This document shows positions 28,911-41,200 of a DNA stretch of 64,000 nucleotides, one piece after another. This DNA comes from Cliona cf. orientalis (lineage: Eukaryota > Porifera > Demospongiae > Clionaida > Clionaidae). The notes below the pieces were generated by a model that worked only from the letters and a program-made list of their open reading frames with translations, ran no database searches and had not been told where the DNA came from. Position 1 is the first letter of the stretch; every line of letters starts with the position of its first letter. The position numbers and the translations under genes are program-made. The DNA lies in the NCBI GenBank assembly GCA_963930775.1, contig OZ005701.1, forward strand, positions 8,501,669 through 8,565,668. Reading direction: 5' to 3'.

Positions 28911-31900
28911 ATGGCATTCAAGACTGTAAAATTTCTCGGCATCGCCATTCTAGTCACAGTATGGCTCTTCACTGCGCTGTCAGGATCCACAGTAGACGCA
29001 AGAAGTACGGCGGCCATGATCAGCGAACAAACCGCACGCAAACTAAAAGGTATATAGATGCTAGGAACCATTGGCCGCACACTCCATCCAAGAGAAACCT
29101 CTTGTTGTAGTGTTTGTAGGTCGCGGCACGCGCGCGAGAGCTTTTATACTGTACCGGTATTACTGTACTACGGGAGAGTGCCGTGTGCAAGGCGAGGAAC
29201 CGTGTGCAAAACAGTCAAGATTGCATACCTTGAAGCCAGCTGGGGATGGGCTATGCTATAATATAATACCAGTTACTGATGCACACACTGACAGATTTGG
29301 GGGAAGCAGCCCTTGAAGATCCAAAATTGGACCACACTCACTCTGCCGATTCTGTAAGTTTTGATTTAACGCATGATCCCATCCCGCCCCCCCCCCCCCC
29401 CCCCCCAAAATCCATGAATGATACCACATGCAGTGTGATATTGATGGTCATGATTTGGCCCACAAATTCACTGAGCTCTCCAGCAAGCTAGATCTGGTGG
29501 ACATTGATGGAGAACCGTGCTCTGCCGAAGAACATCACATAACCAAAGGAAAAGGAGAAGGCAAGACTGAGTCACAAAATTTTGTATCGTGTCATAGTTT
29601 AATACGGTCAGTCCAGTGGCGGATCCAGGGTGTGCTTGGGCTAGACACTGAGTCGGTCAGTCTATCAGAGCTATTAGCCTATTAGGCTACTGTAATTTTG
29701 ATTCATTGTCCCCCCCCCCCCCCCCCCCCCCCCACATGCTTATTAACTTTTGTAGCGCCTCAAAATTCATTATGCATTGCTATAGCAAGCCAGTTAGTCA
29801 TGCTCCTTATAAACCATAGGAAGTGGGCAAGGTTTAGTGGTTATGTGATGAATGAATAATGAATAACGACCTCTGCCTGCATGCTCTCCAGACATAGGAG
29901 AGGACGGGAAACGAAGTATTCAAGTTACAGTGGCCTTAATTGTACAAACCATTTCTGTTGATATTACATCATAAATAGATGAACACAAACGATGATCGAC
30001 AAGTCTTCTCTACAAGTCTCCATGAACCCAATTGTGGGTGTGGCTTATCAATAAAGGGGCGTGGTCCAAAAATTTCACATGACCTAAGCACCCCCATTCC
30101 AAAGATCGATCCGGTCCTGGATCCGTCCCAGGCCTGCAGTCTGCATGTAGCTGGGTAGATATGATGTTTGTTGAAATGATGTTTAAATTTTTGGCAGAAA
30201 TCACTGCAGCCATGAGCAATAAACTAACTTGATGATGCCATACCAATATTTTAACCCAATAACATAATTAATGAACACCATTGGTGCTAAACCCTCGGCG
30301 CTGTGAGATTTATTGCAGTAGTGACTAGTCTACATGTTGCAAATTTGCAAGCTAAGCTTGCAGCACTGTTCCTGTTACATAGCAGTGTTGTAGAGAGTAA
30401 CTAGTCTATAACCACAAGAACGCATTACAGATTGCACGGTATTGCGTAATACTAATAGCACCACGTGCATGCCAGATCAGCAGATCTAGTACAAAGTAAA
30501 GCCAAGAAGCGTAGTTGATAGCCTCTGTGACTAGTGATGAGTCAGTCGAGTTACAAGAACTATCGCTTGAGCTACACACTATATCTTCTTTAAATGAAGC
30601 GGCTACTGTCTCTTTCATCGAGCGAGAGCTCGACAAGAAGCGAAGAAAGCCGTGGTGGTCAGAAAATGTCGCCAGAACTTTTGAACAAAGCATTTTCAAC
30701 GAAATTCACACAATGCATACATTGTATCTACGACGAAAAGCCTAATGGCACCTTGTTTTCAACGTATAAAACAGGTATGTAGCAGCTAGCGCGGTAACAG
30801 ACACACACACTCACTCACTCACTCACTCACTTACACACAGAACGACTACCGTAACCCTCGCACATGCGCCGAGGGTTAATTATAGTGCCTACACTGGCTA
30901 CACACTGCACACTCCTTCATTCACTCATTCCTGTAGTTGGCAATCAAAACATTACAACCTCCTCCTGTGATGCAATCTATGGGTTTATTGAGCAGCTATT
31001 GATTGATCTTGATGTTGCTGAATACTGTTGCCTGGCAGAGGATGATATTACTTGCGCAAATAATGGTACCAGCACTCATCGTGCAAAAGGTATAAAAGTG
31101 TATACTAGAAAGAGCAAATCACAAAGTATCAGTGTGAATCTTGTTGATGACACCTCCCCCCCCCCCCCCTCACCCTCTCTCTCTTTTCCCCTCTCTCCCT
31201 GCAGCCTATGGCTATGGTTTTCTAATGGTAACCTTTGTCAGCTTACTCTCTCTTCTTGGACTGATCCTACTTCCATTCATAACGAAAAACAGCAAACTAG
31301 CAGGCGTTTACCAGTACATTAGTACATTCTTAATTGCTCTTGGCACCTCAGCTGTTTTTTCTGGTGCTATATTTCACTTACTTCCAAGGGTAACAGATTA
31401 AACTTATAGCTACCATAAGTGAACTTCAAATTAAGATCTGACACAATATAGGTTCTAGGATTGGAAGACAACAAAGATGGTTATCTGTACAAGGCTGGGG
31501 TCATCACTGTTGGACTTTATTTGCTCTACCTGTTTGAAGTAACCCTCCACTACTTCAATGCACACCCACATCACCACGGACAACATCAGCCAGTATGTAT
31601 AACTATGCATGATCATGATGCAGATACAGATCTAGATATAATATTGTACATCATGCAGAAAAATGTGCTGTGCACGAAATCATTCACCTATAATATTATT
31701 ATATCTGATAGCTAGCCTTATGCATCAATACCATACTCAGTGCTTTATGCTGTACTAGTAGCTGTTACAGTAGTTACATGTAGTACATGTCACTAAAATG
31801 TGCTTGAACAGAATGGATGGCAAAGTTTATTAGGAAGGTATAGAGTATAACAGTCACATAGGTGTATGTTGAACATGCCGAGACAGCTGCGGACGGGTGC

Positions 31901-33249
31901 CTATACACTCCCTTGTACATTTTTTACCATGATTTCTAGAGCTATAATGTTGGGCTATAGAGTTATGCCTGACCATGCATAATATTATTATTATTATCAG
32001 CTTCTGCTTGTTAATTTGTTTCACAGGGAGAGGGGAGCGAACCTACCCCTCCCCACGGCCGTTGTCGAGACCGGTCTTCATCTAATCTAGGGGATCACAA
32101 AGCAGCTGCTGCAGCCCAGCCTCCAACTGAGAGCGGTGATGCCAATAGTGAGGTAGCCATATAATTATAATATTATTGCAATTGGTGATTGAGTATGTGT
32201 TAACTTATCTGCTTCTGCTTCAGAAATATGATGAAACCTCAAAGCTTGTCAGAAAATCAACAGTATGTATCCCATACAATTAGTACCATTTGTACATCTA
32301 TAATAATATTATTATAGTTACAATTTTCACCATTAGAGTTTAATAATAGCATGCACTCTTGTACTATTACCTATATTGTCCATACAGGGCTCAAAGTGGA
32401 AATTCAATTGCTTTCGAGATGTTCGACCTTTAGCATGGATAATAATCATTGGTGATGCCATCCACAACTTTGCTGATGGCCTCACCCTTGGAGCAGCCAT
32501 CTCTCAGAGCCTCTCTCTCGGATTGAGCACCACCATTGCCATTGTTCTACACGAGGTCCCTCATGAACTGGGTAAGTTTGAGGGACTAGCTGCTATAAAT
32601 ATTATAGCTAGAGACGTCTATGAATTACAGTCAATTGCAGTATTTAATACAATCTTCTGACATTGTGAACAATGTTAATGTACATGATCATTCCTATGGA
32701 AACAGTTCACAGTTCCACAATGTCATGAAAAGTTCAAATTTAATATAATTCAGTCGCCACCGGTACATTTTCCTCAGGTAACTATGCCATACTTCTCTCC
32801 GCTGGCCTTTCATGGTATGCCGCTCTGCTCCTCAATTTTTTCTCCTCTCTGACTGCCATCATTGGCTTCTTTATTGGTGTGGCCATTGGAACAGAAAGTG
32901 AAGAGTCAACTGAGTGGATTCTGACGATTGCTGTTGGACTGTTCCTCTATGTGGCACTAGTGGATTTGGTAAGATATGCCACTACTGCCAATCTTGATCC
33001 TCTCTCGAGCTCCCTCTAATCTTCCCCCCCTCTCTCCCTCTCTCTCTCTCTCTTCTCTCTCCCCCTCCCTTCCACTCCCCATTCTCCCTCCCTCTACAGC
33101 TTCCTGAGCTCATACATTCCAATGAAAAAGGCTGCAAGCGAATTATGAAAATTCTGGTGGCCAACATTGGGTTCTTTGTATCATTCGCCATCCTGCTTCT
33201 GATAGCAATCTATGAAGATAAACTCAATAGTGTATTCGAATCATCTTGA
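28911..33249 (+). CDS. ZIP zinc transporter, LIV-1-like, copy 3
   Basis: Eleven exons join in phase (497 aa): 28911-29049, 29295-29353, 29434-29560, 30937-31089, 31205-31389, 31452-31592, 32027-32152, 32224-32262, 32388-32571, 32778-32968, 33100-33249. Signal peptide about 1-31 ending before ARSTAAM. The ectodomain has the [12 protein letters not shown] and SSCDAIYGFIEQLL modules, homologous to copies 1-2. TM1-2 end in HLLPR, TM3 is in exon 6, and the loop is His-rich (HPHHHGQHQ). TM4 carries HNFADG; TM5 reads HEVPHELGN, with Asn where the LIV-1 signature has Asp. Intron 3 starts with GC (donor GAAG|GCAAGA), and the reading phase supports it. This gene keeps the ancestral end of exon 8 (GTATGT donor right after AAATCAACA), unlike copies 4-6. 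Confidence 0.92.
29141..29208 (-). promoter_or_regulatory. MRE-MRE-TATA cassette in intron 1 of ZIP copy 3
   Basis: Reading the minus strand: TGCACACGGT (29208-29199), TGCACACGGCAC (29189-29178), then TATAAAAG (29148-29141). The order resembles a metallothionein-type promoter and points back toward exon 1. Confidence 0.65.
29612..30131. repeat. Non-autonomous DNA transposon with GTGGCGGATCCAGG ends
   Basis: CAGTGGCGGATCCAGGG at the left and CCTGGATCCGTCC at the right are imperfect inverted copies. Such ends are common in hAT-like elements of invertebrates. No transposase is visible. It contains a C-run (29710-29732) and lies in ZIP copy 3 intron 3. Confidence 0.55.
30594..30782 (+). other. 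Unrecognised open frame in ZIP copy 3 intron 3
   Basis: A Ser/Glu-rich frame containing SPELLNKAFSTKF, a CIHC pair and NGTLFSTYKTG runs into AAACAG|GTATGT, a good donor site. It could be an alternative first exon or a fragment of an unrelated gene or transposon. I do not recognise it, and no downstream partner exon is evident before the ZIP exon at 30937. Confidence 0.25.
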
Positions 33250-33719
33250 CATTAGCAATAAATTACTAAAGATTTAAATCACTAGGCTTCTTTCAGTTTG
33301 TGATGCAATCAAATGGCACAATATATATTATTATTATCATTTCTGTAGTCTATTGCCTTTTCATGGACTGCGGCTGTGGCCCCCTGAGTGGGGGTCATGC
33401 TGAAAATGTAGAGTTCAGGGGACTTCATCAATAATTTTAAAGCCTTGTCTTGATCCTAGTTAAGTTAATTAACAGGAGCACTGATATTAATCAAGTTGAA
33501 ACTTACTCATTTGCTTCCTTGCAAAATGTCCTGTTAGAGTTTAAAAATACTGATAATGCCTCGTCCCCAGGCCACTCCCATTGCCACTATTTTCAGCTTG
33601 CACAACCCGGCATGCCCATCACGTGCAAGCATAAAAGGTCACACTTTCACAATAATAGCGTTGAAATACACGTCTGCAAAACAAATCGTCCAGTCGATCA
33701 ATTTTTCGCAACCGTACCC
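33250..33719. other. Intergenic region between ZIP copies 3 and 4, with promoter
   Basis: A conserved 3'-flank block at about 33349-33450 (GTCATGCTGAAAATGTAGAG; GGGGACTTCATCAA) recurs downstream of copies 5 and 6. CACGTG (33620-33625) and ATAAAAGG (33631-33638) form the copy 4 promoter. Confidence 0.6.
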
Positions 33720-36700
33720 ATGGCTCCCTGGGCATTCAAGACCGTAAAATATCTCGACATCGCCGCTCTAGTGTGGCTCGCGATCGGTATCTTCACTGCG
33801 CTGTCAGGATCCATAGCAGACGCAAGAAGTACGGCGGCCATGATCAGCGAACAAAGCGCACACAAACCAAAAGGTATGCCCATCGTAGATACAGATGTCT
33901 TGCTGCAAGTGTTTCGGGTGCATGCGCGAGAGCTTTTATATTGTACTACCTACGGGAGAGTGCCGTGTGCAAGGTTAAGGGGAGGTGAGGTACCGTGTGC
34001 AAAACACGCCAGGGCCTAGGGCCGGGGGTGGAGTATGGGGGTCTAGATTTAGTGGAACGTGGAACGGGGAATAGGCACTATGACTAACGACCCTTTACCA
34101 TACTTATTGATGCGGTACACTTCTGATGCAGAGAACAAGAGAGAGGCAATAAATTTGAAAGTTAATTCCTGCCACGGAGCACATAATTATGCTGATTGTC
34201 TAGATCATGGGGGTACAGCTACATCCGGCACATTAGTGCAGAATAATCTATACTATGGACTGGTGCTTATTTGTTGCAAGCCTACTATAAGTCTGTGTGC
34301 TCAGCACCCAGACTATGCCTGCCAAGTCCTGGTCTTAGAATGCCATATCCAAGGGAGCTACTGAGGTGTGGAGAGTAACTTCTTTTTAGGAACACGTGTC
34401 ATGAGTGGCACTAGTACTCGGCTGGATGCCAATTATTATTAATTTTATGGATCCATTTTTGTAGAGATGTTGATGCTGATAATTCTCCAGTAACAAGTAT
34501 AACATGTGCATGCCCAATTGGCATAGCTGTGAGTAAAAATTGGTACAGGATCGTTAATCACTCATTCCACTATTCCATTCCACCATTCCACATTCTATGC
34601 TATAACACCGATTACTGATGCATACACTGACAGATTTTGGGGAATCAGATCCAAAGTTGGACCACATCCCCTCTGCCGATTCTGTAAGTTTTGATCCCAC
34701 ATGATCTGCATGCACTATATGTTTAAGCACCCCCCCCCTCTGGCCCCTCCCATCCTTACTGCAGTGTGATATTGATGGTCATGATTTGGCCCACAAATTC
34801 ACTGAGCTCTCCAGCAAGCTGGATCTGGTGGACACTGATGGAGAACCATGCTCTGCTGAAGAACATCACACAACCAAAGGAAAAGAAGGCAAGACTTAAT
34901 TTTGTATCGTGTCATAGTTAAATATGATCAATCTGCGTGTAGCTGGGTAGCTATGATGTTTATTGCAATGATGTTGAAATTATTGGCAGAAATTGTTGAA
35001 TTTAGCAGTTGGATTACATCATACAGATACTGCTGCAGATATAATTATAGTGCCTACACTGGCTACACACTGCACATTCCTTCATTCACTCATTCCTGTA
35101 GTTGGCAGTCAAAATATTACAACCTCATCCTGTGATGCAATCTATGGGTTTATTGAGCAGCTATTGATCGATCTTGATGTCACTGAATACTGTTGCCTGG
35201 CAGAGGATAACATTACCTGTGCTAATAATGGTACCAGACCTCGTGCTGCACAAGGTAAAGGTGTATAAAACAGCCAATATCAGTGTGAATCTTGTTGATG
35301 ACACCTCCCCCCCCCCCCCCCTCACCCTCTCTCTCTTTTCCCCTCTCTCCCTGCAGCCTATGGCTATGGTTTTCTAATGGTAACCTTTGTCAGCTTGCTC
35401 TCTCTTCTTGGACTGATCCTACTTCCATTCATAAGGAAAAACAGCAAACTAGCAGGCGTTTACCAGTACATTAGTACATTCCTAATTGCTCTTGGCACCT
35501 CAGCTGTTTTTTCTGGTGCTTTATTTCACTTACTTCCAAGGGTAATGCAGATTAAACTTATACCATAAGTGAACTTTAAATTAAGGTCCGACACAATAAT
35601 ATAGGTTCTAGGATTGGAAGACAACAAAGATGGATACTTCTACAAGGCTGCAGTCATCACTGTTGGACTTTATTTGCTCTACCTGTTTGAAGTAGCCCTC
35701 CACTATGGCAATGCACACCCACATCACCATGGACAACATCAACCAGTATGTATAACTATGATATTGCAGATTCGAGATAATTATATACACATCAATTCTA
35801 GCATGCAGAAAAATCAGCTGTGTGCAGAATCATTCGTTTTATTGTGTCTGCATCAATGCCACATTATTCAGTGCTGTATGCTATAATATAATATTATAGT
35901 AGCTGTAGTTTAATACATGTATAATAATATGATGTCACTCAAATGTGCTTAAATAGCTGAATTTGAATGGATGCCAAAGTTTATATATGACATGAAGGTT
36001 TAGAGTAACACTGAGTCACATAGGTGTGAGACAGCTGCTTACTTCCTTGTACATGATTTCTAGATTTACTATGGCGGGCTATAGAGTTGTGTCTGACCAT
36101 ATCTGCTCGTTTATTTGATTTCATAGGGAGAGGGGAGCGAACCTACTCCTCCCCACGGCCCTTGTCGAGACCAGTCTTCATCTAAACTTGGAAATTACAG
36201 AGCAGCTGCTACAGAGGTAAACTATAGTATTGCAATTAGAGTATGTTATCTGAATCATCACTTTTACTTCAGAAATATGATGAAAAGTCAAAGCTCATTG
36301 GAAACTCAACAGACCCAATAAATACTAAAACTAAGGTGAAATGTGAATTTACCGTAGTGTCCCAGTTAGGCACCTATGGGCGCTTAAACATAACTCATGA
36401 TTTTGGCCCGCATGGATGCTTATATTACCCGGGATCAATATCCAATACGTTTGCATAGAAGCTGCTATACAGTGGCCCCTTGAAATGTGGTACATGGGTT
36501 TGGGCGCTTGCCCAGGACACTACGGTATTCTCTCAGTAAGAATATTGGTATTTTGTGAATTTGAGATTATGCCATATTTTTTTGTTTTCGATGGCTCAGT
36601 ATGTATCCCTATTACATCGTAATAGCGCCCTTATACTATTACCTATTAACCATAGGTCTCAAAGTACTTTCGAAGCGTTCGACCTTTAGCATGGATAATA

Positions 36701-37505
36701 GTCATTGGAGATGCTGTACACAACTTTGCCGACGGCATCACCCTTGGAGCAGCCATCTCTCAGAGCCTCTCTCTCGGACTGAGCACCACCATTGCCATTG
36801 TTCTACACGAGGTCCCTCATGAACTGGGTAAGTTTGAGGGACTAGCTGCTATAAATATTATAGCTAGAGACGTCTATGAATTACAGTTAATTGCAGTATT
36901 TAATACGATCTTCTGACATCGTGAACAATGTTAATGTACATGATCATTCCTATGGAAACAGTTCACAGTTCCACAATGTCATGAAAAGTTCAAATTTAAT
37001 GTAATTCAGTCACCACCGGTACATTTTCTTCAGGTAACTATGCCATACTTCTCTCCGCTGGCCTTTCGTGGTATGCCGCTCTACTCCTCAATTTTTTCTC
37101 CTCTCTGACTGCCATCGTTGGCTTCTTTATTGGTGTGGCCATTGGAACAGAAAGTGAAGAGTCAACTGAGTGGATTCTGACGCTTGCTGTTGGACTGTTC
37201 CTCTATGTGGCACTAGTGGATTTGGTAAGATATGCCACTACTGTCAATCTTGATCCTCTCTCGAGCTCCCTCTAATCTTCCCCCCCTCTCTCTCCCTCTC
37301 TCTCTCTCTCTTCTCTCCCCCTCCCTTCCACTCCCCATTCTCCCTCCCTCTACAGCTTCCTGAGCTCATACATTCCAATGAAAAAGGCTGCAAGCGAATT
37401 ATGAAAATTCTGGTGGCCAACATTGGGTTCTTTGTATCATTCGCCATCCTGCTTCTGATAGCAATCTATGAAGATAAACTCAATAGTGTATTCGAATCAT
37501 CTTGA
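33720..37505 (+). CDS. ZIP zinc transporter, LIV-1-like, copy 4
   Basis: Eleven exons join in phase (490 aa): 33720-33873, 34634-34683, 34765-34888, 35102-35254, 35357-35541, 35605-35745, 36127-36216, 36273-36335, 36656-36827, 37034-37224, 37356-37505. Domain order as in copy 3: signal peptide, [12 protein letters not shown] and CDAIYGFIEQLL modules, HLLPR after TM2, HNFADG in TM4, HEVPHELGN in TM5. Intron 3 has a GC donor (GAAG|GCAAGA). Exon 8 is eight codons longer than in copy 3 because the 5' splice site moved into an inserted segment. Exons 9-11 and their introns are almost identical to copy 3, including the intron sequence, which points to recent duplication or gene conversion. Confidence 0.92.
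33933..34001 (-). promoter_or_regulatory. MRE-MRE-TATA cassette in intron 1 of ZIP copy 4
   Basis: Minus strand: TGCACACGGT (34001-33992), TGCACACGGCAC (33971-33960), then ATATAAAAG (33941-33933). It faces exon 1, whose 3' end is 60 bp further on. Confidence 0.65.
36350..36526. repeat. MITE with TACCGTAGTGTCC ends, in ZIP copy 4 intron 8
   Basis: TACCGTAGTGTCCCAG at the left is inverted as CCAGGACACTACGGTA at the right. Interior words (GGGCGCTTAAACATAACTC, TTTGGCCCGCATGGATGCTT) are shared with the copies at 41538, 46952 and 59782. Confidence 0.85.
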
Positions 37506-38268
37506 TACTAGCAATAAAAATTACTATTATTATTATTATTATTATATTATATTATTATCATTTGCATGTAGTGACCACAGCTTATTAAACTTGAGAATTA
37601 AAGTTTAGCTACCGAAGTTGCCTCAGCTTTCATTGTTAGTTAGACAGGGGCTGATGGGGGGGGGGGGGGGGGGGATGGATACTTCACTAATTGTTTTATG
37701 CAATATAGTATAGGAGACGTCCACCATTATTACCAGCTACCCCCTTGCACCAGTATAGTTTACTATGCGTAACCACCCCATCAGCCTGGCACTTTCCTTG
37801 CAAAATTTCTGGATCAGAGCCTGTTAGAGCTTAATTAAAAACGTCTTCCGCTTAGCCTCGTCCCCAGGCAACTCGCACGTATAAATGGTTGGGGGCCCAT
37901 TATGCGCGAAATTTTTACGACTACGCCCACTTTGTGTCAAACCACGCACGTATTATTTTTTTATGATTGCGGCTGCTGTCGATGGAATAGATTTGGGGCA
38001 CACTTGTTGACTTTCATCACGCTGACCTTTTGGGCGGTCTTTGTGTGCGTATTCGATCCAATGCGAGTGCAAGGGGGACCGTCTGTGAATACGGGGACCA
38101 ATTTTAGCGGAAACGGACGGTCGGGGGGGGGGGGATCGGACCATTTATTTCGTGACATGCCCCGCACGTGCAAGCATAAAAGGTCATACTTTCATAATAA
38201 AATTTGAAGGGTTGAAATACACGTCTGCAAAAACGAACCGTCCAGTCGATCAATGTTTCGCAATCGTC
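37506..38268. other. Intergenic region between ZIP copies 4 and 5, with promoter
   Basis: ATT microsatellite near 37526-37560 and a G-run near 37657-37674. GCACGTG (38164-38170) and ATAAAAGG (38177-38184) form the copy 5 promoter. No other gene seen. Confidence 0.55.
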
Positions 38269-41200
38269 ATGGCTCCCCGGGCATTAAAATTTCTCGCCGC
38301 TCTGGTGTGGCTCAGCATCTTCACTGCGCTGCTAGGATCCATAGTAGACGCAAAAAGTACGGCGGCCATGATCAGTGAGCAAAGCGCACGCAAACCAAAA
38401 GGTATGTCCCTCATACAGATGCTAGGAGCCATTGCCCGCACGTTCCGGAGGCTTCCTGCAAGTGTTTGGTGCATGCGCGCGAGAGCTTTTATATTACGGG
38501 AGAGTGCTAGTGCCGTGTGCAAAACAGGGGAGTGGTCACTATGAATAACGACCTTTTACCATACTTATTAATACGGTACACTGCTTGGATGTAGCATAGG
38601 CATCTATGGATGAGAGAGAGGCAATGAATTTAAAAATTATTTCCAGCCACAGAGCACAAATATTATTATGCTGATAGTCTAGATCATGTGGGTTACAGCT
38701 ACATCCTGCAATATGATGATGCAGAATATCTACTATAGATGGTGCCTATTTGTTGCAAGCCTACTAAGTCTGTGTGCCCAGCATCCAGACTATGCCTGCC
38801 AAGTCCTGGTCTTGGAAATTATGCCATATCCAAGGGAGCTACTGAGGTGTGATGTCATCTGTATGGCACTAGTACTCGGCTAGATGCCAATTTGTGGATC
38901 CATGGCTTAGCTTATACCGTATCTGATCTAATTAACGCGCCATGAAAAAATAATTACGAGTGCTGGGTGGCGCGCCATTAGAGCCTGAAAATTATCCTTC
39001 GCGACCAGGTGGCGCGCAAAATTTGTACACAAAAGTATAGGGACGCCTGGGTGGGCGCATTTAAATAGAGCGCGAAAATTGCACTTCAGGCCAAGGTGGT
39101 GCATCTATTAGAGAGGCGCGTTAATTAGATCAGATACAGGTACTTAGCCAGTATAACATGACACATGCCCAATTGGCACCAGCTATGGGTAATAATTGGT
39201 ACAGGATTGTTAATCAGTCATTCCACTACTCCATTCCACTACTCCATTCCACTGTTCCACATTCCATTGAATCTATAACACGTACCTGTTACTGATGCAT
39301 ACACTGACAGATTTCGGGGAATTAGCCCATGGAGATCCAAAATTGGACCACACCCCCTCTGCCGATTTTGTAAGTTTTGATCCAACATGATCTGCATGCA
39401 CTACATATTTATAGCACCCCCCCCCCCCTCCCAGCCCCCCACATCCATAAATGATACTAGTCTCATGTACCAGACCACTCACTCCCCAGCTCTGGATGTA
39501 TTGCATCACCAGCGTGGGAAAGGAGGGTCTGGCCACTGTTGCACTGTGTTCCATGGCACAGGTTGGAATGTGGATATGACCAATGAGATTCAATGATTAG
39601 AAACTTTGAATGCACCTGGAGTAAAGATCAAAGCGTGGTTATTATCACTTGTACATATCTGGAGTAAGATCAATGCACTATCTGTAAAAAGGTTGGAGCG
39701 TGGATATGACCAATGAGATTCAATGATTAGAAACTTTGAATGCACTTGTACATGTGAGTAAGATCAATGCACTACACTGGTGACCACACTACAAGCTGTT
39801 CTACACATTTCCCAGCCACATGCACTCCTGAGTCCTCTGTGTCACAGAAACAGTGCAACAGTGGCCAGACCCTCCCTTCCCCGCGCTGGTGATGCAATAC
39901 ATCCAGAGCTAGCTGGGGAGGGAGTGGTCTGGTACACGAGACTAAAATGACACCATATGCAGTGTAATGTTGATGGTCATGATTTGGCCCACAAATTCAC
40001 TGAGCTCTCCAGCAAGCTGGATCTGGTGGGCACTGACGGAAAACCATGCTCTGCCAAAGAACATCACACAACCAAAGGAAAAGAAGGCAAGACTTAATTA
40101 TTATTAATTATTTTGTATCGTGTCATAGTTTAACATCAATCTGCATATTATAGCTGGGTAGCTAGCTATGATGTTTATTGGAAATTTTTTTAAAATTATT
40201 TAGCAGTTGAGTCACAATATCATCATACAGATGCTGCCATGAGCAATAAACTATATTACTTGATGATGCCATACCAATTATTATATAGTATTGCAACAGA
40301 TATACATGTAATTATAGTACCTACCTACACTGCTATCCACTGCATAGCTGGCAATCAAAACATTACAACCTCATCCTGTACATGTGATGCAATCTATGGG
40401 TTTATTGAGCATCTGTTGATCGATCTTGATGTCACTGAATACTGTTGCCTGGCAGAGGATAACATTACTTGTGCTAATAATGGTACCAGCACCAGACCTC
40501 ATGCTGCACAAGGTAAAGGTGTATGAAAGATCCAATATCAGTGTGAATCTTGCTGATGATACCTCCCCCCCCTCCCCCCCCCCTCCCCCCCCCCCCCCCC
40601 CCCCCACCTCTCTCTCTTCCTACAGCCTATGGCTATGGTTTTCTAATGGTAACCTTTGTCAGCTTACTCTCTCTTATTGGACTGGTCCTACTTCCATTCA
40701 TAAGGAAAAACAGCAAACTAGCAGGCGTTTACCAGTACATTAGTGCATTCTTAATTGCTCTTGGCACCTCAGCTGTTTTTTCCGGTGCTATATTTCACTT
40801 GCTTCCAAGGGTAATGCAGATTAAACTGATATCATACATGAAATTTAAGATCTGACACATTATAGGTTCTAGGACTGGAAGACAATAAAGATGGATACTT
40901 TTACAAAGCTGCGGTCATCACTGTTGGATTTTATTTGCTCTACCTGTTTGAAGTAACCCTCCACTACTTCAATGCACACTCACATCACCATGGACAACAT
41001 CAGCCAGTATGTATGATATTGTAGATACACATGCAATGTCATGGATTCTAGCATGCAAAAAAATGAGCTATGTTCAGAATCATTCACTTATTGTGTCTGC
41101 ATCAATTAATGCTATCAAGAGTATAATATACTCTTGATGCTATAGTAGCTGTAGTTTAATACATGCGATGTCACTTAAATGTAGGTGTGAGACAGCTGCT

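Noticed and set aside
33698-33883. Antisense open frame over ZIP exon 1, similar in copies 3-6
   Set aside because: Its conservation follows from the exon on the other strand. The backward MRE-TATA cassette makes antisense RNA plausible, but there is no evidence for a protein.
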